DNA of 64,000 nt from contig MAAR01000004.1 in assembly GCA_002162765.1 (NCBI GenBank), positions 310,001 to 374,000 on the forward strand. The letters run 5' to 3'. Below the pieces are notes generated by a model. It did not search any database, was not told the origin of the DNA, and saw only the letters and a program-made list of their open reading frames with translations. Below, piece after piece: positions 61,529-64,000 of the stretch (position 1 is its first letter; the number at the start of each line of letters is the position of its first letter). Source of the DNA: Flavobacteriales bacterium 34_180_T64 (GTDB lineage Bacteria; Bacteroidota; Bacteroidia; Flavobacteriales; Flavobacteriaceae). A program made the position numbers and the translations under genes.

Positions 61529-61976
61529 TAGAGATCCTTTCTATTTGCATGGATTCTGAATTGATACAATAACGCAACCCACTAGGTTCTGGCCCATCTG
61601 GGAAAACATGTCCTAAATGTCCATCACAAGTATTACACATCACCTCAACGCGAACCATACCAAAAGCAGTATCTCTTTCGTATTTAATTGCATTTTCTTT
61701 AATAGGCTGTGTAAAACTTGGCCAACCAGATCCTGAACTGAATTTAATAGTAGAATCAAACAATGGTGTATTGCAGCATATACAGTTATATTTACCTTCA
61801 TCGTAAATACTACAAAGTGCTCCACTATGTGCGCGTTCAGTACCTTTTTGTCTTGTAATTCTAAATTGCTCTGGTGTTAATTGAGCTTGCCATTCGGCTT
61901 CCGTTTTCCTAACTCGCTTGTCTGGAGTTGGGTTTCCGTTAACGGAAAAATTAATCACTTCTTTCCAAGTAAGCAT
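61518..61976 (-). CDS. msrB: peptide-methionine (R)-S-oxide reductase
   Basis: 152 residues. MsrB fold with two zinc pairs (CICC and CNTCDGHLGHVFPDGP), SGSGWPSFTQPI and the catalytic Cys in GLRYCINSESM. It reduces the R form of methionine sulfoxide. It is the first gene of the six-gene repair operon. The 195-base gap to the divergent gene upstream shows no perfect minus-strand TAnnTTTG box; regulation is not visible. Confidence 0.95.
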   Translation of the reverse strand: MLTWKEVINFSVNGNPTPDKRVRKTEAEWQAQLTPEQFRITRQKGTERAHSGALCSIYDEGKYNCICCNTPLFDSTIKFSSGSGWPSFTQPIKENAIKYERDTAFGMVRVEVMCNTCDGHLGHVFPDGPEPSGLRYCINSESMQIERISNDN

Positions 61977-62183
61977 ACGATTGGTTCCTTTCTGTTTTTA
62001 ATTATTAGAATATGCTTTTCAAGAGTTATGTAGTCGAAAATTTAACGCTCACCTTACATTTTCATACTTCATATGGCAAATGAAAGTACTGATGAAATTT
62101 ACGACAAATTATTTCGTTTTATTGACATAAACTTTATGTTATTAAAAGTTTAGTATTTTTACTAAATAAAATTGATTATTCCT

Positions 62184-63389
62184 ATGGAGCATCTTGTAGC
62201 AGCAGCTGAAAAACATGTTATTCATCTTATAAATGAAAAATTAGACAATACATTTGTCTATCATAATATAGTTCATACTCAAAGTGTAGTTAAAAGCACG
62301 TTAGAGCTTGCAGATCTTTCAGAGTTGAATGATCGCGAAAAGCATTTATTGCTTATCAGTGCTTGGTTCCATGATACAGGTTATACAGAGAGTATTGAAA
62401 ACCATGAAGATAAAAGTGTAGCAATTGCTAAAGATTTTTTAAAAACCCAAAACGTTACAGATGCTGATATCAAAGTTATAAGCGCCTTGATACTAGCTAC
62501 TAAAATGGGATACGAGCCTCAAAATCAACTAGAAAGGATTATAAGAGATGCTGACTGCTCTCATATTGGCAGCAAAAACTTCATGAATATTACTGAATTA
62601 CTTAGGAAAGAATGGGAGCTCAATTGTAGTAAGACATTAACTGAGGAACAATGGTTAGAGGAGAACATCAATTTTCTATCTACAAAGCATCGATTTTATT
62701 CCGATGCTGCATCCTCAAATTGGGATAAGGGTAAAGGTAAAAACCTATCACAATTATTAAGAGCACATAAGAAATTAAAGCAGGACAACTCAAAATTAAA
62801 GCACAAAACGGATGAATTAAAATTCAAAAAGAATAAGGTTGAATTACCTGAACGTGGGATTGAGACTATGTTTAGAGTTGCATTGAGAAACCATATTACG
62901 CTTAGCGATATTGCTGATACTAAGGCGAACATTTTATTGTCGGTAAACGCAATTATTATCTCCTTAGTTCTATCGAATTTAGTATCGAAACTTGATAACC
63001 CTTCGAATGATTATTTAATTTGGCCGACTGTTATTTTTACTTTATTTACTGTTGCCTCAATAGTTTTATCTGTTTTAGCTACACGACCAAATGTAACACA
63101 GGGAAAGTTCAATAAACAAGATGTAGCTAATAAAAAGGTTAATCTACTCTTTTTTGGTAATTTTCATCAAATGAAGCTAGACGAGTTTGAATGGGCCATG
63201 GGTGAAATGATGCAGGATAGAGACTATTTATATGGCTCATTAACTAAAGATTTATACTTTTTGGGATTAGTACTAAATAGAAAATACAGCTTACTTAGAT
63301 CGACATACACAGTATTCATGCTAGGCATCGTAATTAGCGTTATTTCTTTTGGTGTCGCATTTTATTATTCGGGTGCGTCGACCCTATAA
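62184..63389 (+). CDS. HD-domain protein fused to a Pycsar-effector-like (DUF5706) membrane domain
   Basis: 401 residues from the ATG at 62184 (an upstream TTG at 62172 is less likely). N-terminal HD phosphohydrolase domain: FVYHNIVHTQSVVKSTLELA, LISAWFHDTGYTES with the HD pair, RIIRDADCSHIG. Residues ~190-220 are a charged linker. The C-terminus has RVALRNHITLSDIADTKANI and three helices (NAIIISLVLSNLVSKL, WPTVIFTLFTVASIVLSVLA, STYTVFMLGIVISVISFG), the PycTM effector pattern. No cyclase gene is adjacent. It may hydrolyse or sense a nucleotide and change membrane state; function unproven. Confidence 0.8.
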   Translation: MEHLVAAAEKHVIHLINEKLDNTFVYHNIVHTQSVVKSTLELADLSELNDREKHLLLISAWFHDTGYTESIENHEDKSVAIAKDFLKTQNVTDADIKVISALILATKMGYEPQNQLERIIRDADCSHIGSKNFMNITELLRKEWELNCSKTLTEEQWLEENINFLSTKHRFYSDAASSNWDKGKGKNLSQLLRAHKKLKQDNSKLKHKTDELKFKKNKVELPERGIETMFRVALRNHITLSDIADTKANILLSVNAIIISLVLSNLVSKLDNPSNDYLIWPTVIFTLFTVASIVLSVLATRPNVTQGKFNKQDVANKKVNLLFFGNFHQMKLDEFEWAMGEMMQDRDYLYGSLTKDLYFLGLVLNRKYSLLRSTYTVFMLGIVISVISFGVAFYYSGASTL

Positions 63390-63396
63390 TTATTAA

Positions 63397-64000
63397 TTAG
63401 ACTTTAATTTCTTTTATTAAATCATCATAGGTATAGAATTCTTTATCTAGTTGATTTTTATGATAAAGCACACTAACTCGTAGTGCTTTCAGACCAGTAA
63501 CAGCCTGTAAATCTTGAAGCTCAACAATCTCAACATCAGTGTCTAAATAGTGCTTTGACTGCAAGAATTTAATATATCTTAAATATTCTATTTCGTCTTG
63601 TTTTTGCGAATAGACTACAGTGATTTTCCCTTTTTGTGTCACACGTTCATTGGTGCCTTTTATATACGCTTTATCAACACGTTTCTTTACAATTTCGTAT
63701 CTCGCATTATAAGTTCCATCGACATCAAATTGTTTTTCGTCCATTCTAAAACTTATAGATAATGGTTGATTAAAAACCAAAATCATAGATGCAACATCTA
63801 AGGAAATCGGAAAATCAGATCGCATAAGATAGTATGCATTTTCCATTTCGCACATAACTTGCAATTGCCATAATCTCAAATTATACAAATACACAGGATT
63901 AAAGCTATCCACCTTTGTAATAGATTCTCCAATATACATGTTATGCTCAACACCATCTGTTTTAAAACGCTCGAAATAATGTGGATACATTAGTTGTGCT
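63397..64000 (-). CDS. C-terminal part of a larger flavobacterial protein, cut by the right edge
   Basis: The frame is open to the window edge (an in-frame ATG at 63990 need not be the start), so only the last ~200 residues are seen. It has YNLRLWQLQVMCEMENAYYL, ISLDVASMILVFNQPLSISF, a KKRVDKAYIKGTNERVTQ stretch and LQDLQAVTGLKALRVSVLYH. I recall the last motif at the end of large GAF-domain proteins in Flavobacteriaceae, but the GAF part is not in view. It ends 8 bases after the convergent HD gene. Confidence 0.55.
   Translation of the reverse strand, partial: AQLMYPHYFERFKTDGVEHNMYIGESITKVDSFNPVYLYNLRLWQLQVMCEMENAYYLMRSDFPISLDVASMILVFNQPLSISFRMDEKQFDVDGTYNARYEIVKKRVDKAYIKGTNERVTQKGKITVVYSQKQDEIEYLRYIKFLQSKHYLDTDVEIVELQDLQAVTGLKALRVSVLYHKNQLDKEFYTYDDLIKEIKV

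Noticed and set aside
43706-63389. Pycsar defence system made of the cyclase at 43706 and the effector-like protein at 62184
   Set aside because: The genes are 18 kb apart with unrelated operons between, and the cyclase is a membrane class III enzyme paired with a lipoprotein gene. Known systems have adjacent genes.

Overview
This window is low-GC DNA that reads as a marine-type Flavobacteriaceae (Bacteroidota) chromosome. The evidence is the Bacteroidota promoter form (TTG, about 19 bases, TAnnTTTG), the lack of clear Shine-Dalgarno sequences, many lipoprotein and outer-membrane genes of Bacteroidota type, and mevalonate genes beside a UbiA prenyltransferase. I see no phage, IS element, integrase or CRISPR array. 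Identifications come from reading motifs; no database search was run.

Layout. 1-1691: an outer-membrane protein gene cut by the edge, coaX, and tRNA-Phe with a textbook promoter and terminator. 1884-5657: a redox-flavoured module (exported isochorismatase-like hydrolase, AhpD-fold protein, SDR, AraC regulator, thioredoxin) whose two promoters share a 38-base motif; copies of a terminator segment flank it. 5778-17572: a purine breakdown block covering guanine to ureidoglycolate: guanine deaminase, xanthine dehydrogenase (xdhA, xdhB), allantoinase, allantoicase, PuuD urate oxidase, a fused OHCU decarboxylase/HIU hydrolase, a citrate-lyase/malate-synthase-like enzyme and convergent xdhC. 17732-23746: an arsenosugar biosynthesis operon (AhpD-like, ArsS, rhodanese, glycosyltransferase, PNP, ArsM, DUF547, glycosyltransferase). 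23743-26003: an Omp85-like barrel and a glycosidase-like lipoprotein. 26241-32813: an FAD oxidoreductase/Fe-S membrane pair and three glycosyltransferases. 32791-39021: RsuA/RluB-like pseudouridine synthase, UbiA, mevalonate kinase, mevalonate diphosphate decarboxylase, DUF1697 and a flavoprotein.

39932-47430 is the most interesting stretch. A LytS/LytTR-type histidine kinase and response regulator lie among small envelope proteins. Four minus-strand promoters here carry the same architecture: a perfect TAnnTTTG box and tandem GTGAAnTGACC-like repeats at 21-base period, with the nearest repeat starting 34 or 35 bases from the box edge. I read this as a local LytTR regulon. One of these promoters drives a predicted RNA of about 100 nt that ends at a strong terminator just before the kinase gene. 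Another sits directly before a 50-codon gene that is easy to miss.

47470-54719 is an RND efflux operon whose TolC gene is fused to a substrate-binding domain and which ends in a potassium-channel-like gene. 54773-58450 encodes a 1225-residue phosphoesterase/kinase-like/Omp85 protein. 58488-61976 is a methionine sulfoxide and peroxide repair operon. The window ends with an HD-domain protein fused to a Pycsar-effector-like membrane domain and the 3' end of a larger gene.

Four copies of a REP-like palindrome with GTCATT/AATGAC ends are scattered from 15192 to 32258. One lies in frame inside a membrane glycosyltransferase gene.
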